Source of the DNA: Leifsonia aquatica
Lineage (GTDB): Bacteria > Actinomycetota > Actinomycetes > Actinomycetales > Microbacteriaceae
DNA: 64,000 nt
Direction: 5' to 3'
NCBI RefSeq assembly: GCF_014190775.1
Contig: NZ_JACHVP010000002.1
Coordinates: forward strand, 124,001 to 188,000
Below, piece after piece: positions 55,676 to 62,966 of this stretch (positions are counted from its first letter, which is position 1; each line of letters begins with the position of its first letter). A program made the position numbers and the translations under genes. Under the pieces are notes generated by a model. That model saw nothing but the letters and a program-made list of their open reading frames with translations, did no database searches and was not told where the DNA came from.

Positions 55676-57121
55676 CTACGCGGTCGTCGTGTCGTCCGCG
55701 GGCGCCCGCGCCGCGGCGAGCGCCTGCGCATCCGCCGTCGCGGTCCCGACCCGGCGCGAGCCGCGGGGGCGGCGCGCCCACTGACGGGCCCGCTGGGACG
55801 AGAGCGCGAGCACCACGAGGATGTCGAGCGGCAGGCCGAACAGGTTGTTGCGCAGCGAGACCTGCGGGCCACCGTTGAAGAAGTCGATGGCGGCGAACAC
55901 GATCAGCATCGCGCTGAACGACATCGAGGCGATCCGCGCCCAGTTGCTCCCGAAGAAGACGAGCAGGCCGAGCAGGAAGTAGAAGACGAGCCCCGCACCG
56001 AAGATGCCGAGCAGGACACCGAAGATGACGTCGGCCTGATGGCGATCGACCCCGACCAGGTCTCCGGAGGCATACAGCGAGCCCACCCAGGCACGCCAGC
56101 TGAGGATCGTGAGGGCGATGAAGAGCGCGCCGGCTCCCACCCGCAGCAGCATGAGCAGGAACCCGAGCGCGATCGGGACCGGACGGCGCTCGGCGAGGGC
56201 GATCCTGCGCGCTTCCGCCTGCTGCACCACGCGCGTAGCCTCGGCGTCGACGGGCACCCGCTCCAGATCGATGACGGGGAGGTCGCCGTCGGTCTCGATG
56301 CTGTCCCCGCCGCCGTTGCGCGAGTGGTAGCCGGTGGAGAAGTCGCGGATGACGTCGACCTCCACCCCCACGTCGGCGGAGAGCAGGGTGCTGACGATGT
56401 GGTCGCGCTCGATGTCGGTGTTGGCGTCGATCTTGTGGGTGATCTGCAGGGTGAAGAGCGAGAACCCGACCGACTTGTCGAAGGTGCCGGCGGCGAGCCA
56501 ATCCACCTTGTGGCCGCCCGGCAGGAGCCAGCCGTCCGGGCACTTCCAGAACCGCACGTGATGCCGCTTGGCGGGGTTGCCCTTCACCTCCTGCTGGTAC
56601 GCGACGTCCTGCTGGTGACCGAACAGGAACAGCGGGCTGACCGGTGCCTCGTCGTAGCTGCGCCGCAGCAGGGTGGAGGTGACGATGCGGCGGCTGGAGG
56701 CGAAGGTGACGTCGTCGGCCCGCGTCCATCCGGCCGCGCGCATCGCGTCGTCCAACTGCTCCTCCGACCCGAGAAGCGCCAGGTTCACGGGATCGCCGAG
56801 CAATCCGTCGCTCGTGCGCGCCCGGCCGATGAAGTAGTCGGGGACGTAGATCTGGGTCAGGATGCGGTGCAGCCGCGGCAGCACCAGATACGCGAGCACG
56901 AGCCAGAACAGCACGAAGAACAGGATGAGGAACCAGCCCCAGCCGAAGCTCTCGGTGAAGACCAACCACGCCAGCCAGATCGCGGACGCCCCGCCGAAGA
57001 GGAAGAACGCGTAGTCGACGACGGCGTTGACCGACAGTCGGCGCCCCGTCGCCGACAGGGTCTTGCGTCCCTCGCCGGGGGCGTCGTGGGGCGCCTCGCT
57101 GGGCGCCACCGGCTGGGTCAT
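55676..57121 (-). CDS. Membrane protein with LssY_C-like domain
   Basis: 481 residues. Two membrane segments (about 35-75), then a soluble domain (about 110-300) that matches LssY C-terminal domains: GWTRADDVTFASSRRIV, RHHVRFWKCPDGWLL, ITHKIDANTDIERDHIV. Then three or four membrane segments (about 330-450) and an Ala-rich tail. In other proteins LssY_C is attached to PAP2 or DedA domains and is linked to lipid metabolism; none is present here. Function unknown. TAGGAT (57128-57133) ends 6 bases before the ATG. Confidence 0.82.
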   Translation of the reverse strand: MTQPVAPSEAPHDAPGEGRKTLSATGRRLSVNAVVDYAFFLFGGASAIWLAWLVFTESFGWGWFLILFFVLFWLVLAYLVLPRLHRILTQIYVPDYFIGRARTSDGLLGDPVNLALLGSEEQLDDAMRAAGWTRADDVTFASSRRIVTSTLLRRSYDEAPVSPLFLFGHQQDVAYQQEVKGNPAKRHHVRFWKCPDGWLLPGGHKVDWLAAGTFDKSVGFSLFTLQITHKIDANTDIERDHIVSTLLSADVGVEVDVIRDFSTGYHSRNGGGDSIETDGDLPVIDLERVPVDAEATRVVQQAEARRIALAERRPVPIALGFLLMLLRVGAGALFIALTILSWRAWVGSLYASGDLVGVDRHQADVIFGVLLGIFGAGLVFYFLLGLLVFFGSNWARIASMSFSAMLIVFAAIDFFNGGPQVSLRNNLFGLPLDILVVLALSSQRARQWARRPRGSRRVGTATADAQALAAARAPADDTTTA

Positions 57122-57127
57122 GGGGCC

Positions 57128-57160
57128 ATCCTAGAGGTCGCACGCGCGCGGTCGTATGGT
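57128..57160. promoter_or_regulatory. Back-to-back leaderless promoters, LssY_C protein / PEP-mutase-like enzyme
   Basis: Minus strand: TAGGAT (57128-57133), 6 bases before the ATG at 57121. Plus strand: TATGGT (57155-57160), 6 bases before the ATG at 57167. The gap is 45 bp. Confidence 0.5.
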
Positions 57161-57166
57161 GGCGTC

Positions 57167-57943
57167 ATGGCCACCATCACCGAACGCGGCACCGAGCTGC
57201 GCCGCCTCCACCACGCCCCCGAACTCCTCCAGGTCGTCAACGTCTGGGATGCGATCACCGCCACGACGATCGCCGCGCTGCCCGAGACCCGCGCACTCGC
57301 GACCGCCAGCCACTCCATCGCCGCGACCCTCGGGTACGAGGACGGCGAGAACATCCCGCTCGACCTGATGCTCGACATGGTCGGCCGGATCGTCGCCGCC
57401 ACCGACCTGCCGGTGAGCGCCGACCTCGAGGGCGGCTACGCCGACGCGGGCGAGACGATCCGCCGGGCGATCGGGGTCGGCGTCGTCGGCGCCAACCTGG
57501 AAGACCGGATGCGGCCGTTCGACGAGGCCGTCGCCGTGGCGCGCGACGCGGTCCGTGCGGCGGAGGCCGAAGGCGTGCCCTTCGCGCTCAACGCTCGAAC
57601 CGACGCGTTCATCCGCGACGGACTCCCCACCGTGGAGGAGAAGACCGAGGAGGCGATCCGCCGCGGACGGGCCTTCCTCGACGTCGGGGCGACGAGCGTC
57701 TTCGTGCCGGGACTGCTCGACGAAGCCACCGTCTCCGCCCTGGTGGCGGGCCTCGGCGAACGCACCCTCAGCGTGATCGCGGTGCCCGGCTCCCTCGCGC
57801 CGGCGCGACTGCAGGAGCTCGGCGTCGCCCGGGTCTCCTACGGCCCGTGGACCCAGCGCGTGGCGCTCACCGCGCTGCAGGACGCGGCCCAGGCGATCTA
57901 CGCCGGCGGCGCGCTGCCGGAGGGCACCCGTGACCTCAACTGA
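57167..57943 (+). CDS. Isocitrate lyase / PEP mutase superfamily protein
   Basis: 258 residues. Barrel motifs: VVNVWDAITATTIAALPETRA, SADLEGGYADAGETIR (metal site), GANLEDRM and NARTDAFIR. The Cys of the lyase signature (KRCGH) seen in prpB is absent, so it is not a methylisocitrate lyase. Related proteins are annotated as oxaloacetate decarboxylase, phosphonomutase or carboxyvinyl-carboxyphosphonate mutase-like; the activity here is unknown. Confidence 0.88.
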   Translation: MATITERGTELRRLHHAPELLQVVNVWDAITATTIAALPETRALATASHSIAATLGYEDGENIPLDLMLDMVGRIVAATDLPVSADLEGGYADAGETIRRAIGVGVVGANLEDRMRPFDEAVAVARDAVRAAEAEGVPFALNARTDAFIRDGLPTVEEKTEEAIRRGRAFLDVGATSVFVPGLLDEATVSALVAGLGERTLSVIAVPGSLAPARLQELGVARVSYGPWTQRVALTALQDAAQAIYAGGALPEGTRDLN

Positions 57944-57985
57944 CGTGACCGGACGGCTCCGGGGCGACCGCCGGACGACCCCGCG

Positions 57986-57991
57986 TAGGCT
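57986..57991 (+). promoter_or_regulatory. -10 element, leaderless oxidoreductase
   Basis: TAGGCT, 6 bases before the ATG at 57998. Confidence 0.55.
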
Positions 57992-57997
57992 GCAGCC

Positions 57998-59020
57998 ATG
58001 AGCGACTTCCGGGCGATCGTGATCGAGCAGGAGATCGAGGGCGGCACCATCACCGCCCACACGGCGGAGGTGCGGCGGGTGACCGACGCGTTCCTGATGC
58101 CGGGCGATGTCACCGTCGCCGTCGAGTACTCCGACCTCAACTACAAGGACGGCCTCGCCATCGGCGGCAGGCCCGGCGTGGCCCGAACGTCCCCGCTGAT
58201 CCCCGGCATCGATCTGGTCGGGACGGTCGAGGCGAGCGACGATCCGCGCTGGTCGCCCGGCGACCGGGTCGTCCTCAACGGCGACGGGATCGGCGAGTCG
58301 CACCACGGCGGCCTCGCCGAACGGGCGCGGGTGCGCGGTGACGCCCTCGTGCGCATCCCGGACGCGATCGCGTCCGCGCAGGCCGCGGCGATCGGCACCG
58401 CCGGTTTCACGGCGATGCTCTCGGTGCTCGCGCTCGAACGCAACGGCGTGGACCCGGACGAGGTCCGCGAGAGCGGCAGCAGCGTCCTGGTGACGGGCGC
58501 GGCGGGCGGCGTCGGCTCGGTCGCCATCGCGGTGCTGGCCGGGCTCGGCTACCCCGTGACGGCCTCCACCGGCCGGCCGGAGGAGCTCGCCGGCTACCTG
58601 ACCGACCTCGGCGCGTCCACGATCATCGACCGCGCCGAGCTCTCGGACCCGGGCCGTCCGCTGCAGAGCCAGCGCTGGGCGGGCGTCGTGGATGCTGTGG
58701 GCAGTCACACCCTCGTCAACGCCCTCGCGCAGACGCGCTACGGCGGCACCGTGACGGCGTGCGGGCTCGCTCAGGGCCCCGACCTGCCCGGCACCGTGCT
58801 CCCGTTCATCCTGCGCGGCGTGACGCTGGTCGGCATCAACTCGGTGGAGGCGCCCGCCGCGCTGCGCGAGACGGCCTGGCGGCGACTCGCCCTCGACCTC
58901 GACGAGGAGACGCTCGCCGCGATGACGACGGTCATCCCGCTCGCAGACGCGATCCCCGCCGCGGAGGACATCCTCGGCGGGCGGCTGCGCGGGCGCACCG
59001 TGGTCGACGTGCGCGCCTGA
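57998..59020 (+). CDS. Acrylyl-CoA reductase-like MDR oxidoreductase (YhdH family)
   Basis: 340 residues. Zinc-free medium-chain dehydrogenase: YSDLNYKDGLAIGGRPGV, IPGIDLVGTVEASDD, NGDGIGESHHGGLAERARV, and the Rossmann motif VTGAAGGVGSVAIAVLAG. These match the YhdH/AcuI group, which reduces acryloyl-CoA or quinones with NADPH. TAGGCT lies 6 bases before the ATG. It is 25-40 bp upstream of a DUF1304 gene that has its own -10. Confidence 0.93.
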   Translation: MSDFRAIVIEQEIEGGTITAHTAEVRRVTDAFLMPGDVTVAVEYSDLNYKDGLAIGGRPGVARTSPLIPGIDLVGTVEASDDPRWSPGDRVVLNGDGIGESHHGGLAERARVRGDALVRIPDAIASAQAAAIGTAGFTAMLSVLALERNGVDPDEVRESGSSVLVTGAAGGVGSVAIAVLAGLGYPVTASTGRPEELAGYLTDLGASTIIDRAELSDPGRPLQSQRWAGVVDAVGSHTLVNALAQTRYGGTVTACGLAQGPDLPGTVLPFILRGVTLVGINSVEAPAALRETAWRRLALDLDEETLAAMTTVIPLADAIPAAEDILGGRLRGRTVVDVRA

Positions 59021-59044
59021 GCCCGCCGCCGCGGAGCCTCCCCG

Positions 59045-59050
59045 TATGCT
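59045..59050 (+). promoter_or_regulatory. -10 element that decides the first DUF1304 start
   Basis: TATGCT ends 7 bases before the ATG at 59058. The in-frame ATG at 59046 lies inside this hexamer, so the downstream ATG is the likely start. Confidence 0.5.
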
Positions 59051-59057
59051 GGGCGGC

Positions 59058-59438
59058 ATGATCGTCCTCGCCACCGTCGTGGTCACGCTCGCCGCCGCCC
59101 TGCACGTCGCGATCTTCTTCATGGAGAGCGTCGCCTGGGGTCGCCCCACCGTCTGGAAGCGGTTCGGGGTCGCCGACCAGCAGGCGGCTGACACCACCAA
59201 GCCGATGGCATACAACCAGGGCTTCTACAACCTGTTCCTCGCGATCGGCGCCGTGGTGGGCCTCATCCTCTACGGCGTCGGACTGCACCCGGCCGGGTTG
59301 GCGCTCATCCTCTTCACGATGGGCTGCATGTTCGCCGCCTCGGTCGTGCTGCTGACGACCGGCAAGGGATACTGGCGCGCGTCGATCACCCAGGGCACGC
59401 TGCCGCTCATCGGCTTCATCCTGATGCTGCTCTCCTGA
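59058..59438 (+). CDS. DUF1304 membrane protein (first copy)
   Basis: 126 residues, four membrane segments with DUF1304 marks: LHVAIFFMESVAWG, KRFGVADQQAADTTKPMAYNQGFYNLFLAIG (in parts), and LILFTMGCMFAASVVLL. Function unknown; the conserved Glu/Trp and NQGFYN loop suggest a small transporter or chaperone. It flanks a FAD monooxygenase together with a second copy at 60720. Confidence 0.88.
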   Translation: MIVLATVVVTLAAALHVAIFFMESVAWGRPTVWKRFGVADQQAADTTKPMAYNQGFYNLFLAIGAVVGLILYGVGLHPAGLALILFTMGCMFAASVVLLTTGKGYWRASITQGTLPLIGFILMLLS

Positions 59439-59474
59439 GCGGCGGCGGCGTGCGCCGGGGCGGCGTCAGCGGCG

Positions 59475-60695
59475 TCAGCGCAGCTCCGGCGCCACCGACT
59501 CGGGCCGGAGTCCCCGGCCGATCACCCGCGCGGTCACCTGCTGCAGCAGCGGGGTCCCTGCGGCGAGCGCCGTCCTGACCGCGGGAGGCAGCGGGTCGGG
59601 CAGCCCCTCCGGGCCGCCGGGCCGGGCGATCCCGCGGTGGGCGGCGAGCTGGATGCGCTGCATCGCCGCGACCGGGGGCAGCCGACGGCGCTGGATGCCG
59701 TCGAGCACCCGCAGGTCGACCTCCCCCGCGCGCAGGGGCGCGACCAGGGCGTTCGCGGCGGCCACGGCATCCTGCACGGCATAGTTCACGCCCACCCCGA
59801 ACGCCGGCGACATGGCGTGGGCCGCGTCGCCGATCGCGAGGAAGCCCCGCCGGTACCAACGGTCGAGCCGGTCGATCTGCACGCTCAGGAGCTTGACCTG
59901 CTCCCAGTCGTCGATCGTCGCCAGAGACTCATGGAGGAACGGCGCGGCGGCCTCCACCGCCCGCCGGAACGCGTCGAGCCCCGCCGCCTTCAGCTGGTCG
60001 ATGCCGCCCTTCGCGATGATGAGGCCGGTCTGGTAGTAGTCTCCGCGGTCGATCGTGATCACCATCGAACCGTGCCGGAGGTAGGCGAGGGTGCTCGGCG
60101 GCGGATCGGCCGGCTTCGGCACCCGGAACCAGAGCACGTCGATCGGCACCCCGAACCGGCGCGGCCGGAGCGCGGCGGCCTCCCGGAGCGCCGAGTCGCG
60201 GCCGTCCGCGGCAACGGTCAGCGTTGCCGCGATCGTGAGCTCGCCGTCCGGGCCGCGCGCCGTCACCCCGGTGACCGCGCCGTCGGCCCAGGTCAGCCCG
60301 GTCGCTGTTGTCTCCATCAGCAGCCGGAAGCCCGGATACTGAGCGGCCTCGCCCGCGAGGAAGGACAGGAAGTCCCATTGCGGCGCCAGCACGAGGAAGT
60401 CGTCCGGCGGCCCGAGGCGCGCGAAATCGACCGGGTGCAGCCGGGTGCCGCTCACCACCGCGTCGAGCGTGCGCACACTCGTGTGCGGCAGGCCGAGGAA
60501 CCGGTCGCGCAGCCCCAGCTCCCCGAGCACGCCGATGGTGGAGGGGTGGATGGTGTCGCCGCGGAAGTCGCGGAAGAAGTCCGCGTGCTTCTCGAGCACG
60601 ACGACATCGAGCCCGTTGCGGGCGAGGAGGAGGCCGAGCATGACGCCGGCCGGGCCGCCTCCGGAGATCACGCAGTCCGCCTGAAGCACATCCAT
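59475..60695 (-). CDS. FAD-dependent aromatic monooxygenase-like protein
   Basis: 406 residues, PHBH-type flavoprotein. The FAD Rossmann motif is ADCVISGGGPAGVMLGLLLA (about 6-25), the ribose/DG region is VAADGRDSALREAA, and the GD motif is FLAIGDAAHAMSPAFGVG. It should hydroxylate an aromatic or polyketide-like substrate with NAD(P)H and O2. TACGCT (60704-60709) lies 8 bases before the ATG at 60695. It is encoded between two DUF1304 genes on the opposite strand. Confidence 0.92.
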   Translation of the reverse strand: MDVLQADCVISGGGPAGVMLGLLLARNGLDVVVLEKHADFFRDFRGDTIHPSTIGVLGELGLRDRFLGLPHTSVRTLDAVVSGTRLHPVDFARLGPPDDFLVLAPQWDFLSFLAGEAAQYPGFRLLMETTATGLTWADGAVTGVTARGPDGELTIAATLTVAADGRDSALREAAALRPRRFGVPIDVLWFRVPKPADPPPSTLAYLRHGSMVITIDRGDYYQTGLIIAKGGIDQLKAAGLDAFRRAVEAAAPFLHESLATIDDWEQVKLLSVQIDRLDRWYRRGFLAIGDAAHAMSPAFGVGVNYAVQDAVAAANALVAPLRAGEVDLRVLDGIQRRRLPPVAAMQRIQLAAHRGIARPGGPEGLPDPLPPAVRTALAAGTPLLQQVTARVIGRGLRPESVAPELR

Positions 60696-60703
60696 GCTTC
60701 CGC

Positions 60704-60713
60704 AGCGTATCCT
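60704..60713. promoter_or_regulatory. Overlapping divergent -10 elements, FAD monooxygenase / second DUF1304
   Basis: Minus-strand TACGCT (60704-60709) and plus-strand TATCCT (60708-60713) overlap by two bases. The coding starts are only 24 bp apart. Both genes cannot be initiated at once from these elements. Confidence 0.5.
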
Positions 60714-60719
60714 CCCGCC

Positions 60720-61109
60720 ATGGCCATCGTCGCGTCCGTCTTCGTCTCCCTCGCCGCGGTGGTGCACCTCGCCGTGTTCGCGTCGCAGACGATCGGCTGG
60801 TCGTCGCCGTCCGTCTGGCGGCGCTACGGCGTCGCCTCGCAACGGGATGCCGAGGTCACCCGGCCGCTCGCCTACACGCAGGGCTTCCACAACCTGTTCC
60901 TGGCGGGCGGCGCCATCGTGGGCCTGGTGCTCTACTGGACGACCCTGCGGCACGTCGGGTTCGGGCTGATGTTCTTCACGTGCGCCTGCATGGTGCTCGC
61001 CGCGGTGGTGCAGCTGACCGTCGGCGGCCGTAAACCGCTGGCGGCGCTGGTGCAGGGCCTCCCGCCGCTCGTCGGGCTCGTGCTCTTCATCGTCGCCCAG
61101 GCCGGCTGA
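60720..61109 (+). CDS. DUF1304 membrane protein (second copy)
   Basis: 129 residues, four membrane segments. It parallels the first copy: VVHLAVFASQTIGWSSPSVW, RRYGVASQRDAEVTRPLAY, TQGFHNLFLAGGAIVGLVLY, MFFTCACMVLAAVVQL. It is diverged from the copy at 59058 (about half of the positions identical by eye), so the duplication is old or the genes arrived separately. TATCCT lies 6 bases before the ATG. Function unknown. Confidence 0.88.
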   Translation: MAIVASVFVSLAAVVHLAVFASQTIGWSSPSVWRRYGVASQRDAEVTRPLAYTQGFHNLFLAGGAIVGLVLYWTTLRHVGFGLMFFTCACMVLAAVVQLTVGGRKPLAALVQGLPPLVGLVLFIVAQAG

Positions 61110-61121
61110 CCGCCGAGCGCA

Positions 61122-61508
61122 CTACTCGATGATCTCGCCCTCGGCCGGGAGGTCGTCGACGTCGACGCGGAGCGCCTCGACCAGCTTGGCGGCGTGCGGC
61201 GTCGAGACGATCACCCGCGAGTAGTCCTCGCCGTCGAGATCGATCACGACCGCGGCGCGCTGCTTGCCCTTGATGAGCAGGAAGTCCTGGCCGCCGTGGA
61301 ACTTCCACGTGCCGACCGACAGCGTGAGGGGCACGGCCGCCCCGGGAGCGCGGATGCCGCGGATCCAGATCCACGGGTCCTCGGTGATGGCGACCGAACG
61401 GATGCTGTCACGCGGGATGACCAGGTCGTCCCGCTTGAGGGCGAGCACCTTCTCGGCCCGCGTGAGATGGACCTCCAGGCGGTCGGGGTGCACGTACAGG
61501 TCGGCCAT
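61122..61508 (-). CDS. Conserved hypothetical protein, beta-rich
   Basis: 128 residues starting MADLYVHPDRLEVHLTRAEK. Predicted as mostly beta strands with one C-terminal helix (TPHAAKLVEALRV), resembling a small PH-like fold; the motif VGTWKFHGGQDFLLIKGKQ stands out. No signal peptide or membrane segment. Similar short proteins occur in many Microbacteriaceae without assigned role. CAGGAT (61515-61520) lies 6 bases before the ATG. It is convergent with the DUF1304 gene, 12 bp apart. Confidence 0.75.
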   Translation of the reverse strand: MADLYVHPDRLEVHLTRAEKVLALKRDDLVIPRDSIRSVAITEDPWIWIRGIRAPGAAVPLTLSVGTWKFHGGQDFLLIKGKQRAAVVIDLDGEDYSRVIVSTPHAAKLVEALRVDVDDLPAEGEIIE

Positions 61509-61624
61509 GCCTCTATCCTGCCAAGCCCTCGGGTCGTGCGGCAGTGCCGAACCTCACAAAGCCATAACCCTTGGGTTGTGCTCGTCGGGTGACGCTCGAC
61601 GAGTCCGTGCGCCGACGCTGCATG

Positions 61625-61630
61625 TATCCT
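61625..61630 (+). promoter_or_regulatory. -10 element, leaderless ROK regulator
   Basis: TATCCT, 7 bases before the GTG at 61638; same hexamer as before the second DUF1304 gene. Confidence 0.5.
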
Positions 61631-61637
61631 TCTCGTC

Positions 61638-62819
61638 GTGGCAACCCAGAGACGGACTCCGGGCTCGCAGACTTCACTTCGTGAAGCCAACCGGGCTCGA
61701 ATCGTCGATGCCATCAAGAAGCACGGCGGCCTGACCCAGGTCGAACTCGCGGGCGCGACCGGCCTCTCCCCCGCGACGGTGTCGAACATCGTCAAGGAGC
61801 TGTCGACCTCCGGCGTGCTGCACACCACGCAGAGCATCCGCAGCGGACGGCGCGCCCAGCACGTCACCCTGGCGCACGCCCTCGGCCTCGTCGTCGGCGT
61901 CCATTTCTCCACGCGGCACCTGCGCGTCGCGCTCGCCGACGTCGCGCACACCGTCGTCGCCGAGAACCACATGCCGCTCGCCCGTGACCACCGCGCCGAC
62001 AACGAGCTCGACAAGGTCTCGATGCTGCTGAGCGACATGCTCGACTCGGTCGAGGCCTCCCGTGACGAGGTCCTCGCCGTCGGCATCGCCCTCCCGGCGC
62101 CGCTCGACCGCGCGAGCGGGACCATCGCCCGCAGCGGCATCATGCGCGGCTGGGACGGCGTGGTCGTGGCCGACGCCATGGAGCGCCGGGTGAAGCGCCC
62201 GGTGTTCGTCGACAACGCGGCCAATCTGACCGCGCTGGCCGAGTCGCGCTTCGGCGCGGGACGCGGCAAGGGCAACTCGATCACGCTCGACATCGGCGAC
62301 GGGATCGGCGCCGGGCTGCTGCTGAACGGCCAGCTGTTCCGCGGCAACAACGGCGTCGCCGGCGAGTTCGGCCACACGACCATCCGCGAGAACGGGCCCC
62401 TCTGCCGCTGCGGCAACCGCGGCTGCCTGGAGGCGATCGCCGGGGGCCCCGCCATCCTGGACGAGCTGCGCGACCACCTCGGCAGCCTCAAGCTCGGCGA
62501 CGTGGTGCTGCAGGCCATGGCCGGGGATGCGCGCTGCATCCGCGCGATCGCCGACGCCGGCAAGCACATCGGCGTCGCCACCGCGAACCTCTGCAACCTG
62601 CTCGACCCAGAGCGCGTCGTGGTGGGCGGCGAGCTGGCCCGCGCGGGCGAGCTCCTGCTCGGCCCGATGCGCCACGCGGTCGAGCGCTCCATCATCGTCG
62701 GCGAGGATCTGATGCCCGACATCGTGCAAGGCCAGCTCGGCACGCGCGCGGCGACGCTCGGCGCCGTCGCGTACGCGGTCGACCGGGTCTCGCTGACGCC
62801 GCAGAGCGCGTCGCTCTGA
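61638..62819 (+). CDS. ROK-family transcriptional repressor
   Basis: 393 residues. The N-terminal winged helix-turn-helix (about 14-75) contains ANRARIVDAIKKHGGLTQ and LSPATVSNIVKELSTSG. The ROK domain has DIGDGIGAGLLLNG and the zinc cluster CRCGNRGCLEAIAGG with the upstream GEFGHTTI His. It resembles XylR/NagC-type repressors that bind sugars or sugar phosphates. It most likely controls the sugar importer that follows. Confidence 0.93.
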   Translation: MATQRRTPGSQTSLREANRARIVDAIKKHGGLTQVELAGATGLSPATVSNIVKELSTSGVLHTTQSIRSGRRAQHVTLAHALGLVVGVHFSTRHLRVALADVAHTVVAENHMPLARDHRADNELDKVSMLLSDMLDSVEASRDEVLAVGIALPAPLDRASGTIARSGIMRGWDGVVVADAMERRVKRPVFVDNAANLTALAESRFGAGRGKGNSITLDIGDGIGAGLLLNGQLFRGNNGVAGEFGHTTIRENGPLCRCGNRGCLEAIAGGPAILDELRDHLGSLKLGDVVLQAMAGDARCIRAIADAGKHIGVATANLCNLLDPERVVVGGELARAGELLLGPMRHAVERSIIVGEDLMPDIVQGQLGTRAATLGAVAYAVDRVSLTPQSASL

Positions 62820-62892
62820 CCCTCCGCATCCCGCTGTCCCCCACCGTCCCCCGAACGTGACCAACCGTTATCGAATGCGTTGACTTCAAGTA

Positions 62893-62921
62893 TTGACGCC
62901 AAGACTCGCACCTGACACACT
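62893..62921 (+). promoter_or_regulatory. Putative promoter of the sugar ABC operon
   Basis: -35-like TTGACG (62893-62898), 17-base spacer and a weak -10 CACACT (62916-62921). A second TTGAC at 62880 precedes it by 13 bases; the repeat could mark the ROK operator. The predicted leader is about 40 bases with a GGAGG ribosome site. Confidence 0.4.
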
Positions 62922-62966
62922 CAACCCAGCCGCCAAGGACGGCGGGCTCGAACCGGAGGTTTTTCA

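Noticed and set aside
59058-61109. Mobile-element duplication of the DUF1304 genes
   Set aside because: The copies are strongly diverged, and no inverted repeats, target duplications or transposase are present.
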